NCBI RefSeq assembly: GCF_002895525.1
Contig: NZ_AZRL01000001.1
Location: 1 to 54,671, forward strand
Direction of reading: 5' to 3'
Source of the DNA: Petrotoga olearia DSM 13574
GTDB taxonomy: Bacteria > Thermotogota > Thermotogae > Petrotogales > Petrotogaceae
DNA: 54,671 nt
Within the stretch, counting starts at the first letter, position 1. Each line of letters opens with the position of its first letter. The position numbers and the translations under genes are program-made. Shown here piece after piece: positions 43,744-53,586 of this stretch. Under the pieces are notes generated by a model. It was not told the DNA's origin and ran no database searches. It was given only the letters and a program-made list of their open reading frames with translations.

Positions 43744-46008
43744 ATGGAGAGAGCCATAAAAAAATTGATCTCTCAGATGACACTTGAAGAAAAGGCAAGT
43801 TTATGTTCAGGCTTAGACAATTGGCGCACCAAACCTATTGAAAGATTAGGAATACCTTCTATTATAATGAGTGATGGACCTCACGGCTTGAGAAAAGAAG
43901 CCAACACCGATGACGAAGGCATGTTGAAAAACAGCGTACCCGCCACTTGTTTCCCAACGGCTGCTACAACAGCTTGTTCTTGGGATAGAAAATTAATAGA
44001 AGAAGAAGGAAAAGCCTTAGCTGAAGAATGCCAAGCTGAAGAAGTTGATATTTTACTAGGCCCCGCTATTAACATTAAGAGGTCTCCGTTGTGTGGAAGA
44101 AATTTCGAATACTTCTCTGAAGACCCCTACTTATCAACAGAGCTTGCTACAGCGTATATAAATGCGGTTCAAAGTCTAGGGGTAGGAACCTCTTTGAAAC
44201 ATTATGCTGCAAACAATCAAGAACACAGAAGAATGAGTGTAGATGAAATAATAGATGAAAGGACCCTAAGAGAGATCTACTTAGCAAACTTCGAAGGGGC
44301 GGTGAAAAACGGCAAACCCTGGACGGTAATGTGCTCTTACAATAAAGTAAACGGTACACATGCGTCTGAAAACAAATACTTATTGACAGATATATTGAAA
44401 AAAGAATGGAACTTCGAAGGATTCGTTGTATCCGATTGGGGGGCAGTAAACGAAAGGGTAGACGGATTAAAAGCAGGATTAGACTTAGAAATGCCTTCAA
44501 GCTTTGGAATAGGAGACAATAAAATCATACAAGCTGTAAAAAAAGGTCAATTAGAAGAGAAGGTTTTGGATGAAACTGTAGAAAGACTACTAAAAATCAT
44601 TTTTAAAGCAAACGACAACAGGAAACAAAACGCAACATATGACAAAGAAGCTCATCATCAATTAGCAAGAAAGATAGCAAGAGAAAGCATGGTACTTTTG
44701 AAGAATGAAGACAATATACTTCCAATTAAAAAAGAAGAAACGATAGCCATAATTGGAGAATTTGCCACATCACCCAGGTATCAAGGTGGTGGAAGTTCGC
44801 ATGTAAACCCTATCAAAACAGATAATCTACTAGAAGAGATGGAAAAAATAACTCAAGGAAAATCTAAAATTATTTATGAAAAAGGATACTATCTTAACTC
44901 AGATGAAATCGATGAGGAACTTATAGAAAAGGCGAAGAAAGCCGCAAAAGAATCTGACGTTGCCGTAATCCTCGCAGGACTACCTGAAAGATACGAATCA
45001 GAAGGATACGATAGAGAACATATGCAGATGCCCCAAAGCCATAACAAGTTGATAGAAGAAATCACCAATGTTCAACCAAATACGGTGGTGGTATTAAGTA
45101 ATGGTGCCCCAGTTGAAATGCCTTGGGTTGATAAAGTCAAAGCGCTACTAGAAAGTTACCTAGGAGGCCAAGCATGGGGAGGAGCCGTTACAGATATCCT
45201 CTTTGGTGAAGTTAATCCTTGTGGAAAATTGGCAGAAACATTTCCAAAAAAATTGAGTCACAATCCTTCCTATCTAAACTTCCCAGGCGAAGACGATAGG
45301 GTTGAATACAGAGAAGGTGTATTTGTAGGGTACAGATATTATGACAAAAAGCAAATAGATCCGTTATTCCCATTTGGATATGGGCTAAGTTACACCAATT
45401 TTGAATATACTGACCTAACAATAGATAAAAAGGAAATAAACGATAACCAAACGCTGAACGTTAAAGTGAACGTTAAAAATACAGGAAATATGAGGGGCAA
45501 AGAAATAATTCAATTGTATGTAAAAGATATAAATAGCAGAGTATCAAGGCCAGAAAAAGAACTAAAAGGATTCGAAAAAATACAACTTGAACCCGGCGAA
45601 GAAAAAACTGTAATTTTTACCTTGGATAAGCGGGCTTTTGCTTATTACAACACCGATTTAAAGGATTGGTACGTAGAAAGTGGAGAGTTTGAAATATTAA
45701 TAGGAAAATCGTCGAAAGACATAATATTAAAAGAAACAGTAAAAGTTAACTCCACAAAAACAATAAGAAAGAAGTTCCATAGAAATTCTACGATTGGCGA
45801 CTTAATGGAAGACCCTGTTGGCTCACAAATCTTAAAAGAAATTATGCGAGATAAGATTTCAGAAATTTTCCCCGTCGATGAACACAGGAACGAAGAGTTA
45901 GCTTTATCGATGATGAAATATCTTCCTCTGAGAGGGCTAATAAACTTTGGAAGAGGACAATTCACTGAAGAAATGCTGGAAGCGCTCCTTAAAAAATTGA
46001 ACGAATAA
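43744..46008 (+). CDS. GH3 beta-glucosidase with fibronectin-III-like C-terminus
   Basis: GH3 enzyme of 754 residues, cytoplasmic. Domain 1 has the nucleophile Asp231 in [10 protein letters not shown] and the substrate loop [17 protein letters not shown]. Domain 2 starts around 330 ([17 protein letters not shown]) and includes the PA14-free sandwich. The Fn3-like domain (about 575-680) shows [20 protein letters not shown] and [18 protein letters not shown]. The domain order matches Thermotoga-type beta-glucosidase/xylosidase enzymes. The C-terminal 70 residues ([17 protein letters not shown] onward) form a helical extension. ATG at 43744 has AAAGGATG upstream. Complements the GH1 enzyme in breaking oligosaccharides. 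Confidence 0.94.
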   Translation: MERAIKKLISQMTLEEKASLCSGLDNWRTKPIERLGIPSIIMSDGPHGLRKEANTDDEGMLKNSVPATCFPTAATTACSWDRKLIEEEGKALAEECQAEEVDILLGPAINIKRSPLCGRNFEYFSEDPYLSTELATAYINAVQSLGVGTSLKHYAANNQEHRRMSVDEIIDERTLREIYLANFEGAVKNGKPWTVMCSYNKVNGTHASENKYLLTDILKKEWNFEGFVVSDWGAVNERVDGLKAGLDLEMPSSFGIGDNKIIQAVKKGQLEEKVLDETVERLLKIIFKANDNRKQNATYDKEAHHQLARKIARESMVLLKNEDNILPIKKEETIAIIGEFATSPRYQGGGSSHVNPIKTDNLLEEMEKITQGKSKIIYEKGYYLNSDEIDEELIEKAKKAAKESDVAVILAGLPERYESEGYDREHMQMPQSHNKLIEEITNVQPNTVVVLSNGAPVEMPWVDKVKALLESYLGGQAWGGAVTDILFGEVNPCGKLAETFPKKLSHNPSYLNFPGEDDRVEYREGVFVGYRYYDKKQIDPLFPFGYGLSYTNFEYTDLTIDKKEINDNQTLNVKVNVKNTGNMRGKEIIQLYVKDINSRVSRPEKELKGFEKIQLEPGEEKTVIFTLDKRAFAYYNTDLKDWYVESGEFEILIGKSSKDIILKETVKVNSTKTIRKKFHRNSTIGDLMEDPVGSQILKEIMRDKISEIFPVDEHRNEELALSMMKYLPLRGLINFGRGQFTEEMLEALLKKLNE

Positions 46009-46023
46009 AGATAAAGAACTGTG

Positions 46024-46050
46024 GAGACGATCTCTAAGATCGTCTCTTTG
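46024..46050 (+). terminator. Terminator after the GH3 gene
   Basis: GAGACGATCT at 46024-46033 and AGATCGTCTC at 46037-46046 form a perfect 10-bp stem with a CTA loop, followed by TTTGGTTT. It separates the importer/glucosidase unit from the chemoreceptor gene. Confidence 0.9.
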
Positions 46051-46093
46051 GTTTAATTACTTTTATTTAAATAAAAAAGGGAAGGTGACTCGT

Positions 46094-48106
46094 ATGAAAT
46101 CAAGATCCATTGGTAAAAGAATAATAAGTATAGTGATAATCATATTCATATTGTTCGGTCTTTCTATAATTTTCAATACTACTTCTCTTACCAGATCAAA
46201 TACTGGCTTGGAATCTTATAAAAATTTATCAGACCAAGTTAATAATATAACAGAAATAGAAACAGCTTTTTTTGAAGCTTCTTTGAATTTTAAAGATTAT
46301 TTAGATAATCACGAAAAAAATTTTGAAAACGGTTTTAGAGGAAATTTATCTAAAATAGATTCATATATGAATAATTTGCTTGACACCACGGCAGAATCTA
46401 CCTCTTTAGTTTATATTAATAAATCTTTAAATACATATGAAAACAATTTCGAAGAAATTGTACAATTAAATTCTCAGGCCAATACTTTTCTTTCTGAATT
46501 CAATAAGCTAAGTGAATCACTTATTCAAGAACTAAATGATTTTAATACGTTAACTAAACAATATAGTGTTTTGGCTTTTTCACTATTACCAGAAGATCCT
46601 GTTGTAACCGTTCAAAATATCAACGAAGATGTTAAAAAATATTTCTCTTCTAAATCTTCAAGCGATAAAAGTAATGTATTAAATATGTTCTCAACCTTTA
46701 AAGACAATTTAGCATTTGTAGAATTTGGGTTAACCAATAACGAACTTAAAAATGCTTTTTCTGAACTAATGGAAAATCTTGACAATTTAGAAATCACCTT
46801 CAATCAAATAGTCACAGCGATAGAATCCCAAGAACCCATAATCGAGCAGATGGAACAAGCAAGGGTAGAAATATTGAACCTGTTAGAAGAACAAAGAAAT
46901 GAATTAAAAGTTCAACAAGACACATTAGGTCCAGCCCTCATAGAAGAAAACAACAGGGCAATAATGTTGACAGCCATCTTAACCGTAATTGCCTTTGTAG
47001 TATCGATAATAATGGTCATCTATCTAATAAGAAGTATAACGAAACCACTGCTAGACTTCAAAAACAAGATAAACCAATTCAAAGAAGGAGACCTAACGGT
47101 AAACTTTGAAAGTAAAAGCAAAGACGAGATAGGGCAAATGGCTAACGCTCTATCAGAAATGAGTAAAGAACTAAGAAGATCCATGGGCTCAATAATGCAA
47201 GCATCAGGCAAAGTAGAAAATGCATCAGAAAGTCTAACGCAATCATCACAAGAAAGTAGAAAAAGCTCAGAAGAACTCAAAAACCAGATGGACAAGATAC
47301 AAACAAATGCAGAAGAAACAGCAGGAAACGTAGAAGAAGTAACCTCAGGGGTAGACGAAGTAGCAAGGGCGGCACAAGGAGTATCCCAAGACGCACAAAG
47401 GTTAAGTGAAGAAGCAGATGAAACAAGTAAAGCTGCAGAAGAAGGAAGCAAAACGATAGAAAGTATAAGTCAAGCTGTGAAAGAAGCGGTAGAAAGGACC
47501 AAAGAAAGTCAAAAAGAAGTAGAAACACTTGCAAGCAATGCCAAGAATGTACAAAGTATAGTAGAAACGATAAACTCGATAACGGAACAAACGAACCTTT
47601 TGGCACTAAACGCAGCGATAGAAGCAGCAAGGGCAGGAGAAGCAGGAAGAGGATTTGCAGTAGTAGCGGATGAGATAAGGAAATTAGCAGAAGAATCAAG
47701 AAATGCAACGGATGAAATATCCCAGATACTAGCCAACATAACGCAAGGAACGAACAAAGTAAACGAATCGACGAACAAGGTAGTAGGAACGATAGGAGAA
47801 ATAAACGAAAAGATGGTAAATGTACAACAAAGTTTCAACAGGATAAAAGAAAGGATAGAAAGGATGGACCAAGGGATAGAAAACATGACAGCAAGTGCAG
47901 AAGAACAAAGTGCAAGTGCGCAAGAGATGAGCACAGCGATGGACAGGGTAGCGAAAGCGGTAACACAGATAAGTGAACAACTAGAAAGATCAAGAAGTGT
48001 AATAGACGAACAAGTAAACCAAGCTGTAGGAATAAACGAAGAAGCAAAAGAGTTGAGTGAGTTAGCCACAGAGTTAAAAGGGTTGGTTGGAAGTTTTAAA
48101 ATATAA
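46094..48106 (+). CDS. Methyl-accepting chemotaxis protein
   Basis: Transmembrane chemoreceptor of 670 residues. The first helix is about residues 7-30, a ~250-residue helical sensor region rich in coiled-coil heptads follows, the second helix (about 285-310) precedes a HAMP domain ([20 protein letters not shown]), and the C-terminal half is the signalling hairpin. The conserved tip contains [20 protein letters not shown] followed by [23 protein letters not shown] at 46094 is preceded by AAGGTG; the GTG 46085 belongs to that site. Base use changes sharply around 46810-46840, from T-rich to almost pure purine/C codons. The gene lies between glucosidase and mannosidase genes, so it may sense plant-polysaccharide sugars; the ligand is unknown. 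Confidence 0.94.
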   Translation: MKSRSIGKRIISIVIIIFILFGLSIIFNTTSLTRSNTGLESYKNLSDQVNNITEIETAFFEASLNFKDYLDNHEKNFENGFRGNLSKIDSYMNNLLDTTAESTSLVYINKSLNTYENNFEEIVQLNSQANTFLSEFNKLSESLIQELNDFNTLTKQYSVLAFSLLPEDPVVTVQNINEDVKKYFSSKSSSDKSNVLNMFSTFKDNLAFVEFGLTNNELKNAFSELMENLDNLEITFNQIVTAIESQEPIIEQMEQARVEILNLLEEQRNELKVQQDTLGPALIEENNRAIMLTAILTVIAFVVSIIMVIYLIRSITKPLLDFKNKINQFKEGDLTVNFESKSKDEIGQMANALSEMSKELRRSMGSIMQASGKVENASESLTQSSQESRKSSEELKNQMDKIQTNAEETAGNVEEVTSGVDEVARAAQGVSQDAQRLSEEADETSKAAEEGSKTIESISQAVKEAVERTKESQKEVETLASNAKNVQSIVETINSITEQTNLLALNAAIEAARAGEAGRGFAVVADEIRKLAEESRNATDEISQILANITQGTNKVNESTNKVVGTIGEINEKMVNVQQSFNRIKERIERMDQGIENMTASAEEQSASAQEMSTAMDRVAKAVTQISEQLERSRSVIDEQVNQAVGINEEAKELSELATELKGLVGSFKI

Positions 48107-48114
48107 AATGACAA

Positions 48115-48172
48115 AGCCCCCATCTGCTGGGTTAGGGACCGCAGGTCCCTTCCTTAGAAGGGTGGGGAACGA
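48115..48172 (+). repeat. GC-rich intergenic repeat-like element, copy A
   Basis: Within AT-rich flanks lie CTGCTGGG (48125-48132 region), a perfect hairpin AGGGACC-GCA-GGTCCCT, and GGGTGGGGAACG at 48160-48171. Pieces recur at 50699-50760 (CTGCTGGG) and 54615 and 54659 (GGGTGGGGAGCG). No T-run follows, so it is not a typical terminator. Confidence 0.5.
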
Positions 48173-48193
48173 TTATTTTAGGAGGAATCTCAA

Positions 48194-50569
48194 TTGCAAA
48201 TATCTTTAAATGGAAAATGGAAGGTTTACGACAACGAAAAAGAGTTTGAATTTGATGGAAATGTCCCTGGAACGGTTCAAGGAGACCTTGTGGGTTTGAA
48301 TCTCATGCCTCACCCTTATGTAGGAGAAAATGAAAAACTTTTCAAAAGGTTAGAATGGAAAAATTGGATATATGAGAAAAAATTTTACATAGACGAGATA
48401 AAAGACGAGCTACGTTATGATCTAGTATTAGAAGGTGTGGATACCCTTTCAAATATCTACCTTAACGATAATTTTGTTGGAGAAACCGAAGATATGTTCA
48501 TAGAATATCGGTTTGATATTAAAAAGCTTCTAAAAATTGGCGAAAATTCTTTAAGAATAGAGATTAAATCTCCAATAGACATACCTAAAAGATTTGAAAA
48601 AAATTACGGGAAATTACACGCCGGTGAAGAAACCGCAAGGGTTTACATAAGAAAAGCTCAGTATTCTTATGGCTGGGACTGGGGAGCAAGAATAGCCACT
48701 AGTGGGATATACAGAGATATTTACATAGAAAGTTATAAAGATGCCAGGCTTTTCGGCTCCACTGCTTTTTTGGCGAATTTAGATGGAAAAGTAAACTTTT
48801 CCGGTTACGTTGATTCCCATATTAACGATACTAAAAATTACGAAGTAGAGATCCTTTTCAATGGAAATCTCGTAATTACCTTACCAGTAACCGCTAGTTT
48901 TGAAAATTATAAATTTGAAGGTTCTAAAAGAATAAAGGATTTAAAACTTTGGTATCCACACGATTTGGGTGAAAGCTATTTATACGAAGTTGAGTTCAGA
49001 CTTAAGAAAAATGAAGAAGTAATCTACAATGAGAAAAAGAAAATAGGTTTTAGAATCGTCAGAGTAGTCAGAGAAAATGACTCAGAAGGAGAAAGCTTTA
49101 TCTTTGAGATAAACGGCAGAAAAATCTTCGCCAAAGGAGCAAATTGGATACCCGCTGAAAATATATTAAGTTGGTTAAAAGAGAGTGATTACGATAAACT
49201 TCTCAAAATGGCCAAGGAATCCAATATGAACATGCTGAGAGTATGGGGAGGAGGCCTTTACGAAGATCCAGCATTTTACAACATATGTGATGAATTGGGA
49301 ATATTAGTTTGGCAAGACTTCATGTTTGCATGCGCTGAATATCCTGACCATATAGATTGGTTTAGAAAGCTTGCAAATGAAGAAGTAAAACACCAAGTAT
49401 TGAAATTAAGACACCATCCAAGTATAGTCCTTTGGTGCGGAAATAATGAGAATAATTGGGGCTTTGAAGAATGGGATTACAAATTGAAAGTGGATGGAAA
49501 AAATCTTGGAAATAGACTTTATTTAGAAGATTTTCCTAAAATATGTGCCCAAGAAGATCCCTCAAGATTGTATTGGCCATCGAGCCCATACGGTGGTAGC
49601 AGAGCTAACTCTTCTGAAGCTGGAGACAGACATGTTTGGGAAATTTGGTCAGGATGGCAAGATTATAAATACTATACATGGGACAATTCAAAGTTCGTAA
49701 GTGAATTTGGATTTCAAGCAGCTCCAGATCCAAAAACTATTGATTTCTTTGCCGAAGATAATGAAAAAGATATATTTTCTCCAACCATGTTAAATCACAA
49801 TAAACAAGTTGAAGGTCCAGAAAGACTCTTAAGGTTCATTAATGGACATTACGGATTGATTAGTAATTTTGATTCAATTGTTTATTTAACTCAACTTAAC
49901 CAAGCAGAAGCTATTAAGACAGGAGTAGAACATTGGAGAAGCAGAAAATACAAAACAGCAGGAACTCTTTATTGGCAAATAAATGACTCATGGCCTGTTT
50001 TTAGTTGGGCTTCAATAGATTATTTTAAAAGGCCTAAAGCTTTATACTTTTACACTAAAAGATTCTATAATCAATTGTTAGCTATTGCCAAAAATAAAGG
50101 TGAAAAGATCATAATATCGTTGATAAATGATGGAATCAAAACCGAACTTGATTTAGAATTTCAACTTTGGTCTTTAGATGGAAAAAAACTTATGCAAAAA
50201 GAATATTCAAACATAAAAACGCCCGAAGATTCTGTAACTACTATCGATCAACTTAATATTTCCAACCTTGACTTAGATAACTCCATAGCTTACTTAATTC
50301 TAAAACAAAATGGGAAAATCATAATAGAAAACCACGAATTGTTTGCAGATTTAAGAAAAAATAAATTAAACGATCCAAAGATAACATACAAAAAAGAAGG
50401 AAACAACTTGATATTGAGTTGTGAAAAACCGGCATTGGGAGTAAACGTTAAGGTAAATGGGGAAAATTATTCTCAAGATAACTTCTTTGCCCTTTTCCCT
50501 TCCTATCCAAAAGTTTTAAATAATATTGAAGGGGAAATTAGCATAACAAGCGCTTTTGATTATTTATAG
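48194..50569 (+). CDS. GH2 beta-mannosidase
   Basis: Enzyme of 791 residues, cytoplasmic. An N-terminal jelly-roll (MQISLNGKWKVYDNEKEFEF, LVLEGVDTLSNIYLNDNFVG) and an immunoglobulin-like domain precede the TIM barrel, which has KGANWIPAENILSWLKESDY, the acid/base Glu419 in WCGNNENNWGFEEW and the nucleophile Glu504 in SKFVSEFGFQAAP. YSYGWDWGARIATSGIYRDI is a beta-mannosidase hallmark. The enzyme releases mannose from manno-oligosaccharides. The start is TTG at 48194 with GGAGGAATC upstream. It shows that the block handles beta-mannan or glucomannan as well as beta-glucan. No terminator is apparent after it. Confidence 0.94.
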   Translation: MQISLNGKWKVYDNEKEFEFDGNVPGTVQGDLVGLNLMPHPYVGENEKLFKRLEWKNWIYEKKFYIDEIKDELRYDLVLEGVDTLSNIYLNDNFVGETEDMFIEYRFDIKKLLKIGENSLRIEIKSPIDIPKRFEKNYGKLHAGEETARVYIRKAQYSYGWDWGARIATSGIYRDIYIESYKDARLFGSTAFLANLDGKVNFSGYVDSHINDTKNYEVEILFNGNLVITLPVTASFENYKFEGSKRIKDLKLWYPHDLGESYLYEVEFRLKKNEEVIYNEKKKIGFRIVRVVRENDSEGESFIFEINGRKIFAKGANWIPAENILSWLKESDYDKLLKMAKESNMNMLRVWGGGLYEDPAFYNICDELGILVWQDFMFACAEYPDHIDWFRKLANEEVKHQVLKLRHHPSIVLWCGNNENNWGFEEWDYKLKVDGKNLGNRLYLEDFPKICAQEDPSRLYWPSSPYGGSRANSSEAGDRHVWEIWSGWQDYKYYTWDNSKFVSEFGFQAAPDPKTIDFFAEDNEKDIFSPTMLNHNKQVEGPERLLRFINGHYGLISNFDSIVYLTQLNQAEAIKTGVEHWRSRKYKTAGTLYWQINDSWPVFSWASIDYFKRPKALYFYTKRFYNQLLAIAKNKGEKIIISLINDGIKTELDLEFQLWSLDGKKLMQKEYSNIKTPEDSVTTIDQLNISNLDLDNSIAYLILKQNGKIIIENHELFADLRKNKLNDPKITYKKEGNNLILSCEKPALGVNVKVNGENYSQDNFFALFPSYPKVLNNIEGEISITSAFDYL

Positions 50570-50604
50570 TGTAAAGATTTGAATTTATAAATCAAACTAA
50601 AAAA

Positions 50605-50670
50605 CACACTTTTGAAGTTTTAAAAACGAAAAATATCTTCTAGGCACTTTAGAAATAAAACGATTTTCAA
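50605..50670 (+). pseudogene. Decayed 3' end of a ROK-regulator gene
   Basis: GCACTTTAGAAATAAAACGA plus TTTTCAA at 50644-50670 matches, with two changes, the segment spanning the end of the ROK gene at 30945-30971. The frame gives FKNEKYLLGTLEIK against FKRQIYRGTLEIK-stop in the intact gene. The stop is changed to CGA, and the upstream frame has a stop, so this is a small remnant, not a gene. Confidence 0.45.
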
Positions 50671-50679
50671 AAATAAGAT

Positions 50680-50760
50680 TCTGCTTTTAAAAAGGTTACA
50701 GGGCGGAGCCCTCCTCCACCCATTCGGGCGGGCTGCTGGGCGAAGGGGAGCTAAAGCAGA
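50680..50760 (+). repeat. GC-rich intergenic repeat-like element, copy C
   Basis: Bounded by TCTGCTTT at 50680-50687 and its complement AAAGCAGA at 50753-50760. Inside are AGGGC-GGA-GCCCT and CTGCTGGGCGAAGGGGAGC. TTACAGGG(C/T)GG is shared with 54611-54620. The composition is strikingly GC-rich for this genome. Confidence 0.45.
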
Positions 50761-50882
50761 TTGTATGTAACTTAGAATGATGGAGGTATTTTAAAAATCT
50801 TTGAATTCTAGAAGTAAAGTTTAAATTAGGTTTCAGAGTTTCTAAAGATAGTATAATATCTTCAATAGGGAGGTGAGCATAA

Positions 50883-53087
50883 ATGAAAAAGATTTTAGCA
50901 TTGGCGTTGGTTGTTTGTATTAATCTTGTTTTATTAGCAAACTCTGTATTAGTTCCACCAAATATCGACGATTCTTTCTTATACGGTAATGATCTTGTGA
51001 AAAAACCCTCGGAAGCTGGGGCTTTGCAAGTTATTGAGTATAACGGAATAAAAACCTTGGGAGATGAAGAAGGTAATCCTATTCAATTAAAGGGTATGAG
51101 CACTCACGGGCTTCAATGGTTCCCCGAAATTCTAAATGACAATGCTTTTGCTGCTCTTGCGAATGATTGGGAAGCGAATGTAATTCGCCTTGCCATGTAT
51201 GTGGGAGAAGACGGATACGCAACAGATCCTGAAACCATTAAAGAAAGAGTCATTCAAGGGATCGAACTTGCAAAGAAGTACGATATGTACGTGATCGTTG
51301 ATTGGCATGTACATGCACCAGGAGATCCAACCGATCCAATATATGAGGGAGCGCAGGAATTCTTTAAAGAAATTTCAGAATTGTATCCCAATGATCCTCA
51401 TATCATCTATGAATTATGTAACGAACCAAATGGTATCCCAAATGATAAAACTGGTTGGCAAATTGTAAAAGATTATGCCGAACCTATTATTGAAATGCTT
51501 CGGGAAAACGGTAATGAAAACATCGTTATTGTTGGAAATCCCAATTGGAGCCAAAGACCTGATTTAGCTGCTGATGATCCAATCGACGATCAAAATACCG
51601 TTTACACCCTTCATTTTTATGCAGGTACCCATGAACCATCACCAGATAGTTACGTAATGAAAAATGCAATTTATGCATTGGAGCACGGTGCCCCTATTTT
51701 TGTATCTGAATGGGGAACAAGCGAAGCTACCGGCGATGGTGGACCATATATAGAAGAATCAGATGAATGGCTTAAGTTTTTGAACGCCAATAACGTTAGT
51801 TGGGTTAATTGGTCTCTTACTAATAAAAATGAAAAATCTGCGGCATTTACACCATACGTATATGGTGAATCTGAAGCAACAGATCTTGATCCAGGACCTG
51901 ATCAAATATGGTCACCAGAGGAACTAAGCGTTTCAGGAGAATATGTTCGTACACGTATAAAAGGTGTAGAATACGAACCAATTGATCGTTCATATTATTA
52001 CAAAACATTATGGGATTTTGATGACGGGACCACGCAAGGCTTTGTAGTAAATTCCGACAGTCCTGTCACTGATGTAACGTTGACCAATGAGAAGAATAGA
52101 TTAAAAATCTCTGGTTTAGATGCAAGCAATGACGTTAGCGAAGGAGGATTTTGGAACAATCTTCGTATTTCTGCGGATAATTGGGGCAACGCAGTTGATA
52201 TTACCGGGGCTGAAAAAATAATGATAGACGTTATTTTAAAATCTCCTGCAACTGTTGCTATAGCAGCGATTCCCCAAGGGCCCGGAAACAATTGGTGGAC
52301 TAATCCTGCTCGCGCCGTAAGGCTCACCCCAAATGATTTTGTCAAACAAGCTGATGGAACTTACAAAGCAGTTCTAACAATTACGGGTGAAGATAGTCCA
52401 GGCTTGGAAATAATTGGCACGAGTGAGACAGACAATACGATTCAAAATATTGTTCTTTTCGTAGGTACAGATGGAGCAGATGTAATTTATTTGGATAATT
52501 TTAAGGTTTCTGGCAAAAAAATTGAAATTCCTATTATCCATGATCCGTTAGGTGAAGCAAAATTACCGTCGGATTTTGAAGATGGCACTCGCCAGGGTTG
52601 GAAATGGAGTAGTGACTCAGCAGTGCAAACAGCTCTTACCATAGAAGAAGCCAGCGGCTCAAAAGCTTTATCTTGGGAAGTAGCATATCCTGAAGTAAAG
52701 CCAAGTGATACGTGGGCATCCGCACCACGTTTAGATTTCTGGATGGATGGCCTAAAACGTGGGGATAAAAATTTCTTGTTTTTTGATTTTTATTTAGCTC
52801 CCGGTAGAGCTTCGGAAGGAATTATTGAAATAAACTTGGCATTTCAACCACCATCAGCAGGTTATTGGGCACAGGCATCTGATACTTATCAAATTGATCT
52901 CTCAGATCTTGATTCGGCAACTGTAACAAATGATGGCCTGTACCATTATGAGGTAAAAATAGATTTAAATTCGGTTCCCAATATTGAAGACAACACTGAT
53001 TTAAGAAATATGCTTTTAATTTTTGTTGATGTGGACAGCGACTTCGCTGGAAGAATGTATATAGATAATGTCAATTTTATTGAATAA
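50883..53087 (+). CDS. Secreted GH5 endo-beta-1,4-glucanase with CBM17 and CBM28 modules
   Basis: Signal peptide MKKILALALVVCINLVLLAN, then a GH5 (subfamily 2-like) catalytic domain (about 40-365). GMSTHGLQWFPEILNDNAF and IVDWHVHAPGDPTDPIYEGA lead to acid/base Glu181 in YELCNEPNG and nucleophile Glu276 in FVSEWGTSEATGDGGPY. A first beta-sandwich (about 375-550, LWDFDDGTTQGFVVNSDSPV to VIYLDNFKVSG) and a second (about 565-734, FEDGTRQGWKWSSDSAVQTA to MYIDNVNFIE) correspond to CBM17 and CBM28. Domain order and long stretches match the alkaline cellulases of Bacillus as I remember them, suggesting transfer from Firmicutes. It would cleave cellulose, lichenan or glucomannan outside the cell, feeding the importer. 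734 residues, ending in a hairpin terminator. Confidence 0.93.
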   Translation: MKKILALALVVCINLVLLANSVLVPPNIDDSFLYGNDLVKKPSEAGALQVIEYNGIKTLGDEEGNPIQLKGMSTHGLQWFPEILNDNAFAALANDWEANVIRLAMYVGEDGYATDPETIKERVIQGIELAKKYDMYVIVDWHVHAPGDPTDPIYEGAQEFFKEISELYPNDPHIIYELCNEPNGIPNDKTGWQIVKDYAEPIIEMLRENGNENIVIVGNPNWSQRPDLAADDPIDDQNTVYTLHFYAGTHEPSPDSYVMKNAIYALEHGAPIFVSEWGTSEATGDGGPYIEESDEWLKFLNANNVSWVNWSLTNKNEKSAAFTPYVYGESEATDLDPGPDQIWSPEELSVSGEYVRTRIKGVEYEPIDRSYYYKTLWDFDDGTTQGFVVNSDSPVTDVTLTNEKNRLKISGLDASNDVSEGGFWNNLRISADNWGNAVDITGAEKIMIDVILKSPATVAIAAIPQGPGNNWWTNPARAVRLTPNDFVKQADGTYKAVLTITGEDSPGLEIIGTSETDNTIQNIVLFVGTDGADVIYLDNFKVSGKKIEIPIIHDPLGEAKLPSDFEDGTRQGWKWSSDSAVQTALTIEEASGSKALSWEVAYPEVKPSDTWASAPRLDFWMDGLKRGDKNFLFFDFYLAPGRASEGIIEINLAFQPPSAGYWAQASDTYQIDLSDLDSATVTNDGLYHYEVKIDLNSVPNIEDNTDLRNMLLIFVDVDSDFAGRMYIDNVNFIE

Positions 53088-53112
53088 AATGGGGGTATAC
53101 CCCCATTTTAAA
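53086..53112 (+). terminator. Terminator after the cellulase gene
   Basis: AAAATGGGGG at 53086-53095 and CCCCCATTTT at 53100-53109 form a perfect 10-bp stem with a TATA loop, starting inside the stop codon. Confidence 0.8.
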
Positions 53113-53155
53113 ATAAAAAAGCATGAAAATTTTCATCTATGAGGAGATGAGTATT

Positions 53156-53563
53156 ATGCATTTTAATTTCGATCATTTAGCAATCACAGTTTCCGATTTG
53201 GAAAAATCTGTTGGATTTTACAGAGATATTCTTGGTTTTAGAGTTTTAGGAAAGCTTGTTCAAGATAATGGAAATTTCGTCATTGTTTACCTTGATATGG
53301 GGGATAAAGTACTCGAATTATTCAATTTTTCTGAGAAAGGAAAATATCTAGCAACTCAAAACGATAAAGACATGGGCATAAAACACTTTGCTTTTAAAGT
53401 AAAAAGTGTCGACCAAACCTTTAAATATTTAAGAGAAAAGGGTGTAGAATTCACAATGGAACCTACTAATGCTGAGGGCGGTGTGAGAATCGCTTTTTTC
53501 AAAGATCCTGATAACATTCTAATAGAGATAATTGAGGGAGAACTTAATTTAGAAAAGTATTAA
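53156..53563 (+). CDS. VOC-superfamily (glyoxalase/dioxygenase-like) protein
   Basis: Small metalloprotein of 135 residues made of two beta-alpha-beta-beta-beta units. It starts FDHLAITVSDLEKSVGFYRD, continues ILGFRVLGKL, has VLELFNF, then GIKHFAFKVKSVDQTFKYLR, and ends NILIEIIEG. The His, Glu, His, Glu positions of the glyoxalase-type metal site are all present. ATG at 53156 follows GAGGAG by 9 bp; upstream ATGs at 53123 and 53147 lack a suitable site. It may detoxify methylglyoxal or act on a sugar derivative. It is 23 bp before the LacI gene. Confidence 0.82.
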   Translation: MHFNFDHLAITVSDLEKSVGFYRDILGFRVLGKLVQDNGNFVIVYLDMGDKVLELFNFSEKGKYLATQNDKDMGIKHFAFKVKSVDQTFKYLREKGVEFTMEPTNAEGGVRIAFFKDPDNILIEIIEGELNLEKY

Positions 53564-53586
53564 GTGTAACTATTGAGGTGAGAAAA

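Larger units (their letters stand above)
50570..50882 (+). other. 313-bp intergenic region with gene remnant, GC-rich element and cellulase promoter
   Basis: Contains, in order, a ROK-gene 3' remnant (50605-50670), the GC-rich element (50680-50760), and a TATAAT at 50852-50857 overlapped by the inverted repeat AAGATA/TATCTT (50845-50850 and 50857-50862). No clear -35 box was found. The cellulase ATG is at 50883 with GGGAGGTG upstream. Confidence 0.55.

Noticed and set aside
47509-48123. 204-codon minus-strand frame and several others antisense to the chemoreceptor
   Set aside because: They arise from the purine-rich coding strand of the receptor gene; they encode Ser/Leu/Phe-rich low-complexity protein and have no ribosome sites.
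48136-48152. Hairpin AGGGACC/GGTCCCT as terminator of the chemoreceptor gene
   Set aside because: No T-run follows; it is better treated as part of the GC-rich element.
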